A DNA stretch of 64,000 nucleotides, from the NCBI RefSeq assembly GCF_007795095.1, contig NZ_CP042218.1:2025001-2089000 (forward strand), in the 5' to 3' direction. Below the pieces are notes generated by a model that worked only from the letters and a program-made list of their open reading frames with translations, searched no databases and was not told the origin of the DNA. The stretch is from Luteimonas granuli. GTDB lineage: Bacteria > Pseudomonadota > Gammaproteobacteria > Xanthomonadales > Xanthomonadaceae. The position numbers and the translations under genes were made by a program. Position 1 is the first letter of the stretch; each line of letters opens with the position of its first letter. This document shows positions 30,039 to 42,125 of this stretch, one piece after another.

Positions 30039-30067
30039 TTGCCAATCGGTAAAAACTCCGTTATTTA
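30039..30067 (+). promoter_or_regulatory. putative promoter of pilMNOPQ
   Basis: TTGCCA (30039-30044), 17-bp spacer, TATTTA (30062-30067), within the only AT-rich patch of the 241-bp mrcA-pilM gap. pilM starts 53 bp downstream. Confidence 0.6.
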
Positions 30068-30104
30068 ATGCAACGGGGCACGAAGCGCGCGTAAGCGCCC
30101 GTGA

Positions 30105-31177
<1,073 letters not shown>

Positions 31178-31178
<1 letters not shown>

Positions 31179-31810
31179 TGGCCCGCATCAACCTCCTCCC
31201 CTGGCGCGCCGAACGCCGCAAGCAGCGGCAGAAGGAGTTCGGCGTCATGCTGGCCGCCGCCGCGCTCGCCGGCGTCGTGCTCTGGTTCCTCGTCAACAGC
31301 TACTACAACGGCCAGATCGACGGCCAGAACGCCCGCAACGCGTTCCTGCAGGGCGAGATCAAGCAGGTGGAGGCGCGCATCGCCGAGATCGAGGAGCTCG
31401 ATCGCCAGAAGGCCCGCCTGCTGGCGCGCAAGGAAGTGATCGAGCAGCTGCAGGCCAACCGCTCGCAGATGGTCCATCTTTTCGACTCCCTGGTGCGCAC
31501 CATCCCCGACGGCGTGGTCCTGACCTCGATCAAGCAGGTCGGGGAGAGGCTGACCCTCGAGGGACGCTCCCAGTCCAATGCGCGCGTCAGCACCTACATG
31601 CGCAACCTCGAAGGCTCGGGCTGGATGACCAAGCCCGACCTCTCGATCATCGAGGCCCGCGACGGCGTCGCCGGCCTGCCCTATGTCTTCAACCTGGCGG
31701 TGCAGCTGGCCAACCCCAACGCGCCCAAGGACGAGGATGGCGACGGCATCCCGGATCCGGTGCCGCCGGTCGACGCGGCGCCCGCCGCTGAAGAAGGAGC
31801 CGCCCCGTGA
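31178..31810 (+). CDS. pilN: type IV pilus assembly protein PilN
   Basis: Bitopic inner-membrane protein of the PilMNOP alignment subcomplex. 210 aa. The PilM-binding motif INLLPWR is at residues 4-10, followed by one membrane helix (about 22-41) and a periplasmic coiled coil and ferredoxin-like domain (IKQVEARIAEIEELDRQKAR; TSIKQVGERLTLEGRSQSNA). The C-terminus has an extra acidic, proline-rich tail (DEDGDGIPDPVPPVDAAPAA) beyond the common core. It overlaps both pilM and pilO by a few bases. Confidence 0.95.
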
Positions 31811-32474
31811 GCAAGCGCAGGATGTCGCTCAAGGAACTCGACTTCAACAACATCGGCTCGTGGCCGCGCGAGTACAAGATCGGGTTCTGCGTGATCGTGG
31901 GCCTGCTGATCTTCGGCCTGCTGTGGTGGGTGCTGACGCGCCAGAAGGGTGACCAGCTCGAAAGCCTGGAGCGCACCGAGGCCGACCTGCGAGCCGAGTT
32001 CGAAACCAAGCAGGGCCGCGCGGCCAACCTCGAGCCCCTCAAGCTCCAGCTGGCGCAGATGGAGCAGCAGCTGCAGCAGATGCTGCGCCAGCTGCCCAGC
32101 CGCACCGAGATGCCGGACCTGATCGTCGACATCTCGCAGACGGCGCTGGCCACCGGCATCCAGAACGACCTGTTCCAGCCGGGCCCCGAGACGCCGAAGG
32201 AGTTCTACGCCGAGAAGCCGATCGCGCTGCGGATGGTGGGCACCTACCACCAGTTCGGCGCCTTCGTCAGCGGCGTGGCCTCGCTGCCGCGCGTGGTGAT
32301 CCTGACCATGCACGACACCAGCTGCGCCCCCGCGGCGGCGACTCGGATCCGCGCGCGGGCATCCGCCCGAACTCCGCGCTGGAGCTGGCCGGCACCGTGA
32401 AGACGTATCGCTATCTGGACGAGGACGAGGCCGCCGCGCAGCAGGCGGCGGCCGCCGCCGGGGGGAGCCGCTGA
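31807..32474 (+). CDS. pilO: type IV pilus assembly protein PilO, single-base frameshift
   Basis: Partner of PilN in the periplasmic alignment complex. GTG start overlapping pilN by four bases; membrane helix near residues 27-45; coiled coil (LKLQLAQMEQQLQQMLRQLP); then the ferredoxin-like fold with MVGTYHQFGAFVSGVASLPR. The frame changes around 32322: after ILTMHD the family sequence (LRPRGGDSDPRAGIRPNS, then LELAGTVKTYRYLDEDEAA) continues one frame over to a TGA at 32472-32474. Adding one C after 32322 gives 222 aa. This is the one shift in the window not at a long G/C run. I read it as a sequencing error. Confidence 0.88.
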
Positions 32475-32475
32475 C

Positions 32476-33015
32476 ATGGGCATGACATCCAACGCCGTCC
32501 GCGGCCTGGCCCTTGCGGCGGCCGTGGTGGTGCTTGCCGGCTGCGGCCGCGGGATCACCAGCGAGCCAGGCGGTGCGCCGAACCTGGAGGAGTGGGTCGC
32601 CAACGTGCAGGCCCGCCCGGCGCCGCCCCTGGATCCGCTGCCGGTGATGCAGCAGTTCGAAACCTTCGAATACGCGGCCCAGAACATGCGCGACCCGTTC
32701 AGCGCCGCCTTCACCAATGAAGGCGGCGGCAGCGGTCCGCGTCCCGATTCCAACCGGCGCAAGCAGACGCTGGAGCAGTTCCCGCTCGACAGCCTCGACA
32801 TGGTCGGGTCGCTCGGCGCGGGCAGCAACCTGACGGCGCTGGTGATGGCGCCGGACAAGGTCACCTACCGGGTCAGCCCCGGCGTGTACATGGGCCAGAA
32901 CGACGGCCGCGTTACCAGCGTCCAGGAAGATCGCATCGAACTCGTGGAACTCGTGCCCGACGGCGCGGGTGGCTGGCTGGAACGGCCGGCGTCGATCGCG
33001 CTCGAAGACAATTGA
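32476..33015 (+). CDS. pilP: type IV pilus assembly lipoprotein PilP
   Basis: Inner-membrane lipoprotein linking PilNO to the secretin PilQ. 179 aa. Signal peptide with lipobox VVLAGC (Cys about 23), the QFETFEYAAQNMRDPF segment, and the beta-sandwich domain QTLEQFPLDSLDMVGSLG, then APDKVTYRVSPGVYMGQNDG. It starts one base after the restored pilO stop and ends 14 bases before pilQ. Confidence 0.95.
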   Translation: MGMTSNAVRGLALAAAVVVLAGCGRGITSEPGGAPNLEEWVANVQARPAPPLDPLPVMQQFETFEYAAQNMRDPFSAAFTNEGGGSGPRPDSNRRKQTLEQFPLDSLDMVGSLGAGSNLTALVMAPDKVTYRVSPGVYMGQNDGRVTSVQEDRIELVELVPDGAGGWLERPASIALEDN

Positions 33016-33029
33016 TCAGGGGAAGCCAG

Positions 33030-34963
33030 ATGACCTTCACCAACGCGCAACGCCGTCCGTCCACTCCGCGGCTCTTTCCGCTCCGGGCAGGCGCCTGCGG
33101 TCTCCTCGCCGGCCTGGTCGCGGCCATCGGTCCGGTCAGCGCCGAGCCCGCCCCGGGCCTGTCCCTGGCGGGCATCGCGCAGTCCTCGATGGTCGCGGTC
33201 GACCCGGCCAAGCAGGTCCCGGCCGAGGTGGCCGTGACCGACATCGACTTCAAGCGCGGCGACGGCGGTGCCGGCAAGCTGGTGCTCCGTTTCGATGGCG
33301 AGGGCGCGGCCCCCGACCTGCGCACCGAAGGCGGGACGATCGTCGTCAGCGTCGGCAACGCTTCGCTGCCGGCCGCGCTGCAGCGCCCGCTCGACGTCAC
33401 GGATTTCGCGACGCCCGTGCAGCGCATCGACGCCAACCAGGGCACGCAGGGCGCACGGATCGTGCTGAGCACCGACGGTGCCTTCGAGCCTCTGGCCTAC
33501 CAGACCGGCCGCGATTACATCGTGGAGATCGTGCCGCGCGCCGCCGCCCCGGCGCGCGCGGTCGGCGCGGCCGCGGCCAACGCCGTGGCCGCCACGGGAC
33601 AGGCCGCAACCGCCCGGGCCGACACCCGCAGCTACCGCGGGAAGCCGGTCACCTTCAACTTCCAGGACGTCCCGGTGCGCACGGTGCTGCAGCTCATCGC
33701 CGAGCTGTCGGACCTGAACATCGTCGCCAGCGACAGCGTCGCCGGCAACGTGACCCTGCGCCTGATCAACGTGCCCTGGGACCAGGCGCTGGACATCGTC
33801 CTGCAGGCCAAGTCGCTGGACAAGCGCCGCAGCGGCAACGTGATCTGGGTGGCACCGCAGTCCGAGATCGCCAAGTTCGAACAGGACATCGCCAACGCCC
33901 GCATCGCGCTGGAAGAGAGCGCGGAAATGGTCACCGAGTACATCCCGATCTCCTACGGCAGCGCCGAGGAGATCGCCAGGCTGCTGACCGACGAGAGCAA
34001 GAACAGCCAGGGCGGCGGCGGCGGACAGGCGGGCACGAGCCGCGGCTTCCTGTCCTCGCGCGGCAGCCTGAGCTTCGACCGCCGCACCAACACCCTGCTG
34101 GTGATCGACATCCCGCAGCGGGTCGGGGAGATCCAGCGCCTCGTCGACACGCTCGACAAGCCGGTGGACCAGGTGGTGATCGAGTCGCGCATCGTGATCG
34201 CCAACGAATCGTTCGCCCGGGACCTTGGCGCCCGCTTCGGCGTGAGGGGGTGAAGGACCGCGTGATCACATCCGGTTCGATCGAGGCCAACCAGGGCCTG
34301 ATCTCGTCTGCCGCCACCGCCCAGCCCGGGGACCTGCTCGAATGGGGCGACAACGCGCTGAACAACGACTTCAGCATCCGGAACCTCAACCCCGGCTCCA
34401 TCGCCTTCACCATTCTCGGCAACACCATCGACTGGGATCTCGAACTGCAGGCGCTGCAGCAGGAGCAGCGCGGTGAAGTGGTGTCGAACCCGCGCGTGGT
34501 GACCAGCAACCAGCGCGAGGCGATCATCCGCCAGGGCCGCGAGGTCGGTTACCTGACCGTGACCGGCGGCCAGAGCAACAACGTGCCGACCGTGCAGTTC
34601 AAGGAGGCCCTGCTCGAGCTGAAGGTCACGCCGACCATCACTGCGGACGGCCGCGTGTTCCTGACGCTCGGGGTGAAGAAGGACGAGATCGAGGACTTCA
34701 CCGAGATCTCCGGTTTCGGTTCGGTCCCCAACCTGGCCAAGCGCGAGGTCACCACCGCGGTGCTGATCGAGGATGGCCAGACCGTGGTGATCGGCGGCGT
34801 CTACGAGTTCAGCGACCGCAATTCGATGTCGAAGATCCCCTTCCTCGGCGACCTTCCGATCCTCGGAAACCTGTTCCGCACCAAGGGCCGCTCAAAGGCC
34901 AAGGCCGAGCTGCTGATCTTCGTGACGCCGCGCGTGCTCCGCGTGGCGCAGCGCAGCCACTGA
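33030..34963 (+). CDS. pilQ: type IV pilus secretin PilQ, single-base frameshift
   Basis: Outer-membrane secretin through which the pilus fibre exits. Signal peptide (cleavage after GPVSA), an AMIN-type region (VAVTDIDFKRGDGGAGKLVL), Secretin_N modules (VTFNFQDVPVRTVLQLIAEL; TEYIPISYGSAEEIARLLTD), and the secretin barrel in the second half (EVVSNPRVVTSNQREAIIRQ; TPTITADGRVFLTL; PFLGDLPILGNLFRTK). The first frame stops at 34251-34253, directly after five G (34246-34250). One added G continues RFGVRGVKDRVITSGS and yields 644 aa. Likely a sequencing deletion. A terminator follows. Confidence 0.92.
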
Positions 34964-34985
34964 CCTCTTTTCGGAAGGCGTGAAG

Positions 34986-35016
34986 CGACGGGGCCCGGGA
35001 AGGCCCCGTCGTCGTT
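34986..35016 (+). terminator. rho-independent terminator after pilQ
   Basis: CGACGGGGCC (34986-34995) pairs perfectly with GGCCCCGTCG (35002-35011), six-base loop, then TCGTTT. It closes the pilMNOPQ operon. Confidence 0.85.
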
Positions 35017-35108
35017 TCAGCCGGCGCGCGGCGCATGGATTTGAACCATCGTCGCCGGATCGGGTCAAACTGGCCCCCGGCGCAGCCTGCGCCGCAGACC
35101 GGCACTCC

Positions 35109-36097
<989 letters not shown>

Positions 36098-36101
<4 letters not shown>

Positions 36102-37090
36102 TCGGCGTCCCCGCCGCCGCCCTGCGTGCGCGGCCCGGGAGCAGGGTCGCGGCCGTCGCGCATGCCGCGCCCGGGCAGCCCGGTCCGCCGGAGCCGCCGG
36201 CGGGCGACGGCATTGTTCCCACCCTCGCCGAACTGATCGCGCTGCGCGGGCTGGCTCGTGCGCGCGGGCGCGTGGCCGCCGGCAGCTCGGGGCTGCGCGC
36301 GCAGGCACCCTCGATGCTGCGTGGCCGCGGCATGGAATACGCCGAGTCCCGCGGCTACACGCCCGGCGACGACGCCCGCCACATCGACTGGCGCCTGACC
36401 GCGCGCAGCGGCAAGCCGCACACCAAGCTGTTCCAGGCCGAGCGCGAACGCCTGACCCTGGTCGTGGCCGACACCGCGCCAGCGCTCTATTTCGGCACCC
36501 GGGTCCGCTTCAAGTCGGTCCAGGCGGCGCGCGCCGGCGCGATCGCCGCATGGCGAGCGGTAGCCGACGGTGACCGGGTCGCGGCGCTGCGCGGCAGCGG
36601 CCTGGCGCCGCCGGTGCCGGCGGCCTCGGGCGCCCGCGGCGCGCTGCGCGTTCTGGATGCACTGGTGCGCTGGTACGCGCGTCCTCCGGACGACGACGCC
36701 GGCCTCGAGGTCGCGCTCGACCAGGCCGTCCGCCTGCTGCGGCCCGGTTCGCGCCTGCTGCTGCTGGCCGATCCGGCCAGCGTGGAGGCCGTGCCGGTCG
36801 CGCGCTGGTCGGGCCTGGCCACCCATCACCAGGTGGTCGTCCTGCTGCTGACCGATCCGCTGGAGATGGATCCGCCCGGGGCGCTGCTCGCGTTCGAGAC
36901 TGCGCCGGGCGATCGCCTCGAGCTCGACATGGCCGCACCCGCACAGCGCCGGCGCTGGCAGGAGACGTTTTCCGGCCGGCTGTCGTCCCTGACGGCCACT
37001 CTGGAAGCGCGCGGCGTGCGCGCGGTGGCGCTGTCCTGCGACGCCCCCAGCGACGCCTGGCTGGACGCCATCGGAGCAGGACGCGGCTGA
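36098..37090 (+). CDS. DUF58 domain protein of the MoxR-Bat cluster
   Basis: 330 aa, GTG start overlapping moxR by four bases. The DUF58 signature RGRGMEYAESRGYTPGDDAR, followed by HIDWRLTARSGKPHTKLFQA, lies around residues 75-115, followed by a degenerate VWA-like half (TLVVADTAPALYF). An N-terminal stretch of about 40 residues is proline/alanine-rich and may not be structured. No membrane segment is visible, unlike many DUF58 proteins. It ends on the base where the next gene starts. Function is inferred only from the cluster. Confidence 0.9.
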
Positions 37091-37545
37091 TGGGCGACGG
37101 CCTGGTCCTGCGCGATATCCACCCATCGGCGGCGCCGTCCTGGTGGCCGCCGGCGCCGGGCTGGTGGCTGCTGGCGGCGGGGCTGCTCTTCGCCGCGGCG
37201 GCGCTCCTGGGCTGGCACTTGCTGCGCGCCCGCCGCCGGCGACGGCTGCTGGCCCTGTTCGACGCGGAAGCCGATGCCGCCGCCGGCCCGGTGGCCGAGG
37301 TGGCGGCGATGTCCACCCTGTTGCGCCGCGCCGCGCGGCGTCGCGATCCGGCCGCGGACCGCCTCCAGGGCCAGGCCTGGCTCGACTTCCTCGATGCCGG
37401 CCGCGACACACCGCGCTTCGATGGCTCGCGCGGCGAACTCCTGATCGAGGGCGCGTTCCGCCCCGACGCCGATCCGGCCCGCGTCGCCGATCTGCGCGCG
37501 GCCGCGCGCGAGCGTTTCGTCGAATGGATGGAGGGCCGCGCATGA
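37090..37545 (+). CDS. DUF4381 membrane protein of the MoxR-Bat cluster
   Basis: 151 aa. N-terminal DIHPSAAPSWWPPAPGWWLL motif typical of DUF4381, one membrane helix (about residues 26-46: LLAAGLLFAAAALLGWHLL), then a basic stretch RARRRRR and a soluble cytoplasmic-side helical domain. It overlaps DUF58 by one base and BatA by four. Role unknown beyond membership of the cluster. Confidence 0.9.
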   Translation: MGDGLVLRDIHPSAAPSWWPPAPGWWLLAAGLLFAAAALLGWHLLRARRRRRLLALFDAEADAAAGPVAEVAAMSTLLRRAARRRDPAADRLQGQAWLDFLDAGRDTPRFDGSRGELLIEGAFRPDADPARVADLRAAARERFVEWMEGRA

Positions 37546-38555
37546 ACGCGCTCGGCGCAGTCTGGCCGGCCTTTGCCGGCTTCGCCTGGCCCTGGCTGCT
37601 GCTGGCCCTGCCGCTGCCGTGGCTGCTGCGCACCGTGCTGCCGCCGGTGCGCGACGCCGGACCGGCCCTGCGGGTGCCCTGGGGCGATCGCCTGGGCGAG
37701 GTGGGGGCCGGATCCGGCGCGCGCGTCCCGATGCGCGGCCAGCCTTGGCTGGCCTGGGCCGGCTGGGCGCTGCTGTGCCTGGCCGCGGCACGGCCCCTGG
37801 CCTGGGGCGAGGCGGTGCAGCCGCCGCACAGCGCGCGCGAGTTGATGCTGGCCGTGGATCTGTCGGCCAGCATGGGCGAGCGCGACGTGCTGATCGGCAA
37901 CGAGGTGGTCGATCGCCTGACTGCCGCCAAGGCGGTGATCGCGGACTTCCTCACGCGCCGCGAAGGCGATCGCGTCGGCCTGCTGGTGTTCGGCCGCGCC
38001 GCGTACGTGCTGGCCCCGGCGACGGCCGACCTCGACACGGTCCGTGGGCAGCTGCTGGCGACCGAGGTCGCGCTGGCGGGCCGCGAGACCGCGATCGGCG
38101 ATGCCATCGGCCTCGCCGTCAAGCGGTTGCAGGGCCAGGAGGCGGGCGAGCGGGTCCTCGTCCTGCTCACCGACGGGGTCAACACCGCAGGCGTGCTCGA
38201 CCCGATGCGCGCGGCCGAGATCGCCCGCGACGAGGGCGTGCGCATCCACACCATCGCCTTCGGCGGCGAGGGCGAGGCCCTGTCGGTGTTCGGCTTCCAG
38301 CTGCCGTCCGGCGGTCCGGGGATCGAGGAGGACAGCCTCCGCGAGATCGCGGAGATGACCGGGGGCCGCAGCTTCCGCGCCCGCGACACCGCCGCGCTGG
38401 CCGGCATCTACGCCGAGATCGACAGGATCGAGCCGGTCGAAAGCCCGGGTGAGGCGCTGCGCCCGCGACTCGAGCGCTACTACTGGCCGCTGGCCCTGGC
38501 GTTGGCCTGCGGACTGCTGGCGGCGGCGCTGGCGCCGCGGAGCTCCCGGGCATGA
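37542..38555 (+). CDS. batA: VWA-domain membrane protein BatA
   Basis: 337 aa. N-terminal hydrophobic segments, a VWA domain with intact MIDAS (DLSASMG at the front, TAIGDAIGLAVKRL and LTDGVNTAG following), and a C-terminal membrane helix (YYWPLALALACGLLAAALAP). The layout fits BatA, in which the VWA domain is exposed between the two membrane parts. It overlaps DUF4381 and BatB by four bases each. Confidence 0.93.
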   Translation: MNALGAVWPAFAGFAWPWLLLALPLPWLLRTVLPPVRDAGPALRVPWGDRLGEVGAGSGARVPMRGQPWLAWAGWALLCLAAARPLAWGEAVQPPHSARELMLAVDLSASMGERDVLIGNEVVDRLTAAKAVIADFLTRREGDRVGLLVFGRAAYVLAPATADLDTVRGQLLATEVALAGRETAIGDAIGLAVKRLQGQEAGERVLVLLTDGVNTAGVLDPMRAAEIARDEGVRIHTIAFGGEGEALSVFGFQLPSGGPGIEEDSLREIAEMTGGRSFRARDTAALAGIYAEIDRIEPVESPGEALRPRLERYYWPLALALACGLLAAALAPRSSRA

Positions 38556-40383
38556 CCGGACTCGCCGGCCTGCAGTTCCTGCGTCCGGCGTGGCTGCTGG
38601 CGCTGTTGCTGCTGCCGCTGCTGGCCTGGGCCTGGCGTCGGCGCGCGCGGCGGCGCAGCGCCTGGCATTCGGCGGTGGACCCGCACCTGCTGCCTCACCT
38701 GCTCGCAGCGGGTGGTGGCGGGCGCGGTGCGTCGCTGGCGGGCCTGGCGATGCTGGCCGGGCTGGCGGTGGCGATCATGGCGCTGGCGGGGCCGAGCTGG
38801 CGCGGGGTTCCGCAGCCGCTGCAGGGGGAGGCGGCGCGCTGGTGATCGCGCTCGACCTGTCGAGCGCGACCCTGGCCAATGACCTGCCGCCGTCGCGGCT
38901 GGCGCAGGCGCGTGCGCGCATCGACGCGCTGCTGCGCGCCCATCGGGGCGACGTCGCCCTGGTCGCGTACGCGGACGATGCCTTCGTCGTCTCGCCGGTC
39001 ACTCCGGAGGCGGCCAACGTCGCCGTCTTCCTCGACGCGCTGGCCCCGGACGTGATGCCGGTGGACGGGCAACGGCCGGAGCGGGCCATCGACCTGGCCA
39101 GTGGGCTGCTGGCGAGGGCGGGACATCCGCGCGGCGACATCCTGCTGCTGGCGCCCGCGGTCGGGCAGGCCGCGATCCGCGCCGCGACCCGTGCGACAGC
39201 GGCAGGCCATCGCGTCTCCGTGTTGGCGATGGGCACGCCCGCCGGCGCCGGCTATCGCGGCCGCGACGGAGCGATCCACCACAGCGCGCTCGACCTCGCG
39301 TCCTTGAGCGCCCTGGCGGCCGCGGGTGGCGGTCGCCTCCATGAATGGAGCACGCCGCCGGAAGTCGTCGTGGCGGGCCCGGGCGGCGCCCCTGCCGGCA
39401 CCCGCCCCACGACCAGCCGCGGTGGGCACGTGCGTGAGGACGGCGGCTACTGGCTGCTGCCGCTGGCGATGCTCCTCCTGCTGGCCGCGTTCCGGCGCGG
39501 GGTCGGCCTTGCCGCAGTCGCACTATGCCTGCTGCTGCCGCTGCAGCCTGCGTTCGCGGCCGTCGACGCCCGGGTCGTCGAGGCCGACGCCGCCACCGCG
39601 GATGTCCGCGCGCCTGTCGCCCGCGCCTCCGACGCCGGCACGCCCGACGCGGGGCGACCGGCGGGCGATCTCTGGCGCCGCGCCGACCAGGCCGCGCACG
39701 CGCGCAGCGTCGAGGCCGAGGCCGCCTACCGTGAAGGCGATTTCGCGACCGCCGCGAGCGGGTTCGCCGGCCTGCCGGGCGCCGATGCCGCCTACAACCG
39801 CGGCAACGCCCTCGCCCGTGCGGGTCGCTACGAGGAGGCCCTGGCGGCCTATGACGAGGCGCTGGCAGCCGCCCCCGGCATGCCCGACGCGGTGGCCAAC
39901 CGCGCCGCGGTCGAGGCGGCGATGCGCCGTCAGCCGCAGCCTCCGGGCGGCGGCGGGAGCGGTGGGATGCCCGCGCAGGGCGACCAGCGGCAGCCCGGCG
40001 AAGCTGCCGGCAGTCGTGGCGACGAAGAAGCGCAAGAGCCCGATGCCGGCACCAACGACTCCGCGACCGCGCCGCCGGAGCAGCGCGATGACGACCCTGG
40101 CGCCGAGTCGGAGCCGGCTCCCGAGGGCATCGAATCCGACGCCGATGCCCAGGCCCGCCAGCAGGCCGCCGACGAGGCCCAGCACGACGCCATGCAGCGC
40201 GCGCTGGAGGCCGGCGCGGACGGCCAGCCCCAACCTGCTTCCGCGCAGGGGGAAACCCGGCCCGGCGACGAGCGCGAACAGGCCAACGCCGCCTGGCTGC
40301 GCCGCGTTCCCGACGATCCCGGTGCGCTGCTGCGCGCGCGCTTCCGCAACGAACACCTGCGCCGCCGCGCCGAGGAGCGCTGA
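38552..40383 (+). CDS. BatB/BatC fusion (VWA + TPR), single-base frameshift
   Basis: Opens as BatB (GLQFLRPAWLLALLLLPLLA, two membrane helices), but the first frame ends at 38845 before the VWA domain. The VWA part (ALVIALDLSSATLANDLPPS, QRPERAIDLASGLLARAG) continues one frame over. One extra G in the run at 38824-38828 joins them into about 610 aa. The MIDAS is weak (DLSSA rather than DxSxS). After a second membrane region come TPR helices (EAAYREGDFATAASGF; YEEALAAYDEALAAAPGMPD) and a low-complexity acidic tail, which corresponds to BatC. Fused BatB-BatC is an arrangement I associate with xanthomonads. The shift is probably a sequencing deletion. Confidence 0.87.
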
Positions 40384-40387
40384 CCGC

Positions 40388-42064
40388 ATGTCCGCTGCCG
40401 CCCTGACCGGATGCCTCGTGAAGATCCTGCTCGTCGGCGTGCTGCTGCTGACGCCCGGGCTCGCCGGCGCCGAGGTGCGCGCCTGGCTCGATCGCGACCG
40501 TATCGAACTCGGCGAGTCCGCCACCCTGAACATCGAGACCGACGGCGGCGGCCGTCCCGACTACGCGCCGCTGGAAGACGACTTCCGCATCGAACAACAG
40601 AGCAGCCGGCATTCCTACGAGCAGCACGGCGGCGCGGCCGTGACCCGCACGCTGTACGCAGTGGCGCTGCGCCCGGACCGCACCGGGGAGCTCACCGTGC
40701 CGTCGCTGCAGGTCGGTGGCGAGCGCACCGCGCCGCTGACCCTGATCGTGACCGCGGCCAGCGCGGCGCCGGCACGCACCCGCGATCCGGCCTTCATCGA
40801 AGCCGAAGTCGACGATGTGGCGCCCTATGTGCAGCAGGCGGTCGGACTGCGCCTGCGCCTGTACTACGCGCCCCGGCTGCTGTCGGGGCAGCTCGAGCAG
40901 CCGGAGCCGGACGGTGGCGCGCTGCGGCGCAGCGGAAACGACCTGCAGTACACGCGCGACATCGGTGGCCGTCGCTACCAGGTGGTGGAGCGCCGCTACC
41001 TGCTGGTGCCCGAGCGCAGCGGGCGGCTCGAGGTTCCCGCGGCGCGCTTCCATGGGCGCGGCGTCGGCGGCTGGCTCGACGATCTGTTCGGCGAAGGCCA
41101 GCGATCGGTGGCCGCCGAAGGCCCCGTGCTGGTGCTCGATGTCAAGCCGCTGCCCGCCGCCGCGCCGCGCCCCTGGCTGCCGCTGCACAACCTCCAGCTG
41201 CGCTGGCTGGAGCGTCCTTCCACGGTGCGCGCGGGCGATGCGGCCACCATCGAACTGGAACTCGTGGCGGACGGCGCGACCGCGGCCCAGCTGGAACCTC
41301 CCGCGCTGAGCGCGGACCAGGGCGCACAGATCTTTCCCGAACCGCCCCGGCACGATGAGACGGTCGAGGAGGGGCGGCCGCGCGTGCGCATGGTCCGGCG
41401 CTTCTCGGTGCTGCCGGCGCGCGAGGGCCGGCTGCGCGTGGAGATGCCGGGGGTGGAGTGGTGGGACGTCGACGCCGACCGCTTGCGGGTCGCGACCCTG
41501 CCGGCGCTGGAGTTCGACGTGGCGCCTGCGGCGCCTGCGGCGCCGGAGTCGCCCGGCGTCGCGTGGCGATCCGGCGAAGAGACCCTGGTCCGGGTGCCCG
41601 GAGTCCAGGGCGGAGCCCGTGCCTGGGCGCTGGCGACGGTGGCATTCGCCTTCCTGTGGCTGGCCACCCTGGCCTGGGCGCTGCAGCTCCGCTCGCGCGG
41701 TGCCGCCTCCGGCCGCACCATCGCTGGCGCCGGGGCCGGCGCACCGCCGGACGCCGCGCACCGCAGCGGTCCCGGCCCGACGCTGCGCAAGGCGCTGGTC
41801 GCCGGCGAACTGGGCGATATCGCCGCCGCACTGTGCGCGCTGTCCTCGCCGCCGGCCACCGACCTCGACACGCTGGCGCGGATGCTGGCGCCGGGACCGC
41901 AGCGCGAGGCCATCGCCGCCCTGCAACGCGCACGCTGGGGCCAGGGCGAGGGCGCCGCCGCGGCGGCGCGGACCGCGGTCCGCGAGGCCTTCGCACGGGG
42001 TCCGGACTGGCGTGTCGGCGACGATGGCGGCGATGCCACGCTGCCGCCGCTCTATCCGCGCTGA
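40388..42064 (+). CDS. batD: BatD-like protein
   Basis: 558 aa. Signal peptide (VGVLLLTPGLAGA), a long periplasmic beta-rich region made of repeated immunoglobulin-like modules (AEVRAWLDRDRIELGESATL; LRWLERPSTVRAGDAATIEL), one membrane helix near residue 425 (ALATVAFAFLWLATLAWAL), and a cytoplasmic helical tail. Last gene of the MoxR-Bat run, five bases after BatB/C. Fits the BatD (oxygen-tolerance protein) family in length and topology. Confidence 0.9.
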   Translation: MSAAALTGCLVKILLVGVLLLTPGLAGAEVRAWLDRDRIELGESATLNIETDGGGRPDYAPLEDDFRIEQQSSRHSYEQHGGAAVTRTLYAVALRPDRTGELTVPSLQVGGERTAPLTLIVTAASAAPARTRDPAFIEAEVDDVAPYVQQAVGLRLRLYYAPRLLSGQLEQPEPDGGALRRSGNDLQYTRDIGGRRYQVVERRYLLVPERSGRLEVPAARFHGRGVGGWLDDLFGEGQRSVAAEGPVLVLDVKPLPAAAPRPWLPLHNLQLRWLERPSTVRAGDAATIELELVADGATAAQLEPPALSADQGAQIFPEPPRHDETVEEGRPRVRMVRRFSVLPAREGRLRVEMPGVEWWDVDADRLRVATLPALEFDVAPAAPAAPESPGVAWRSGEETLVRVPGVQGGARAWALATVAFAFLWLATLAWALQLRSRGAASGRTIAGAGAGAPPDAAHRSGPGPTLRKALVAGELGDIAAALCALSSPPATDLDTLARMLAPGPQREAIAALQRARWGQGEGAAAAARTAVREAFARGPDWRVGDDGGDATLPPLYPR

Positions 42065-42125
42065 GAGGGGGCCGGAAAGCGGCTTTGCTAAGCTCCCGCG
42101 TCCGCAACGTTCCGGGGAACACCGC

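Noticed and set aside
34241..34260. Programmed ribosomal frameshifting at G runs (pilQ, hemW, xerD and others)
   Set aside because: Both plus-one and minus-one changes occur, no stimulatory structure is evident, and these families are not known to use recoding; sequencing error is simpler.
38552..38845. A separate short gene of 97 codons at the start of batB
   Set aside because: It ends between the membrane helices and the VWA domain of BatB, and the rest continues in the next frame after a G run.
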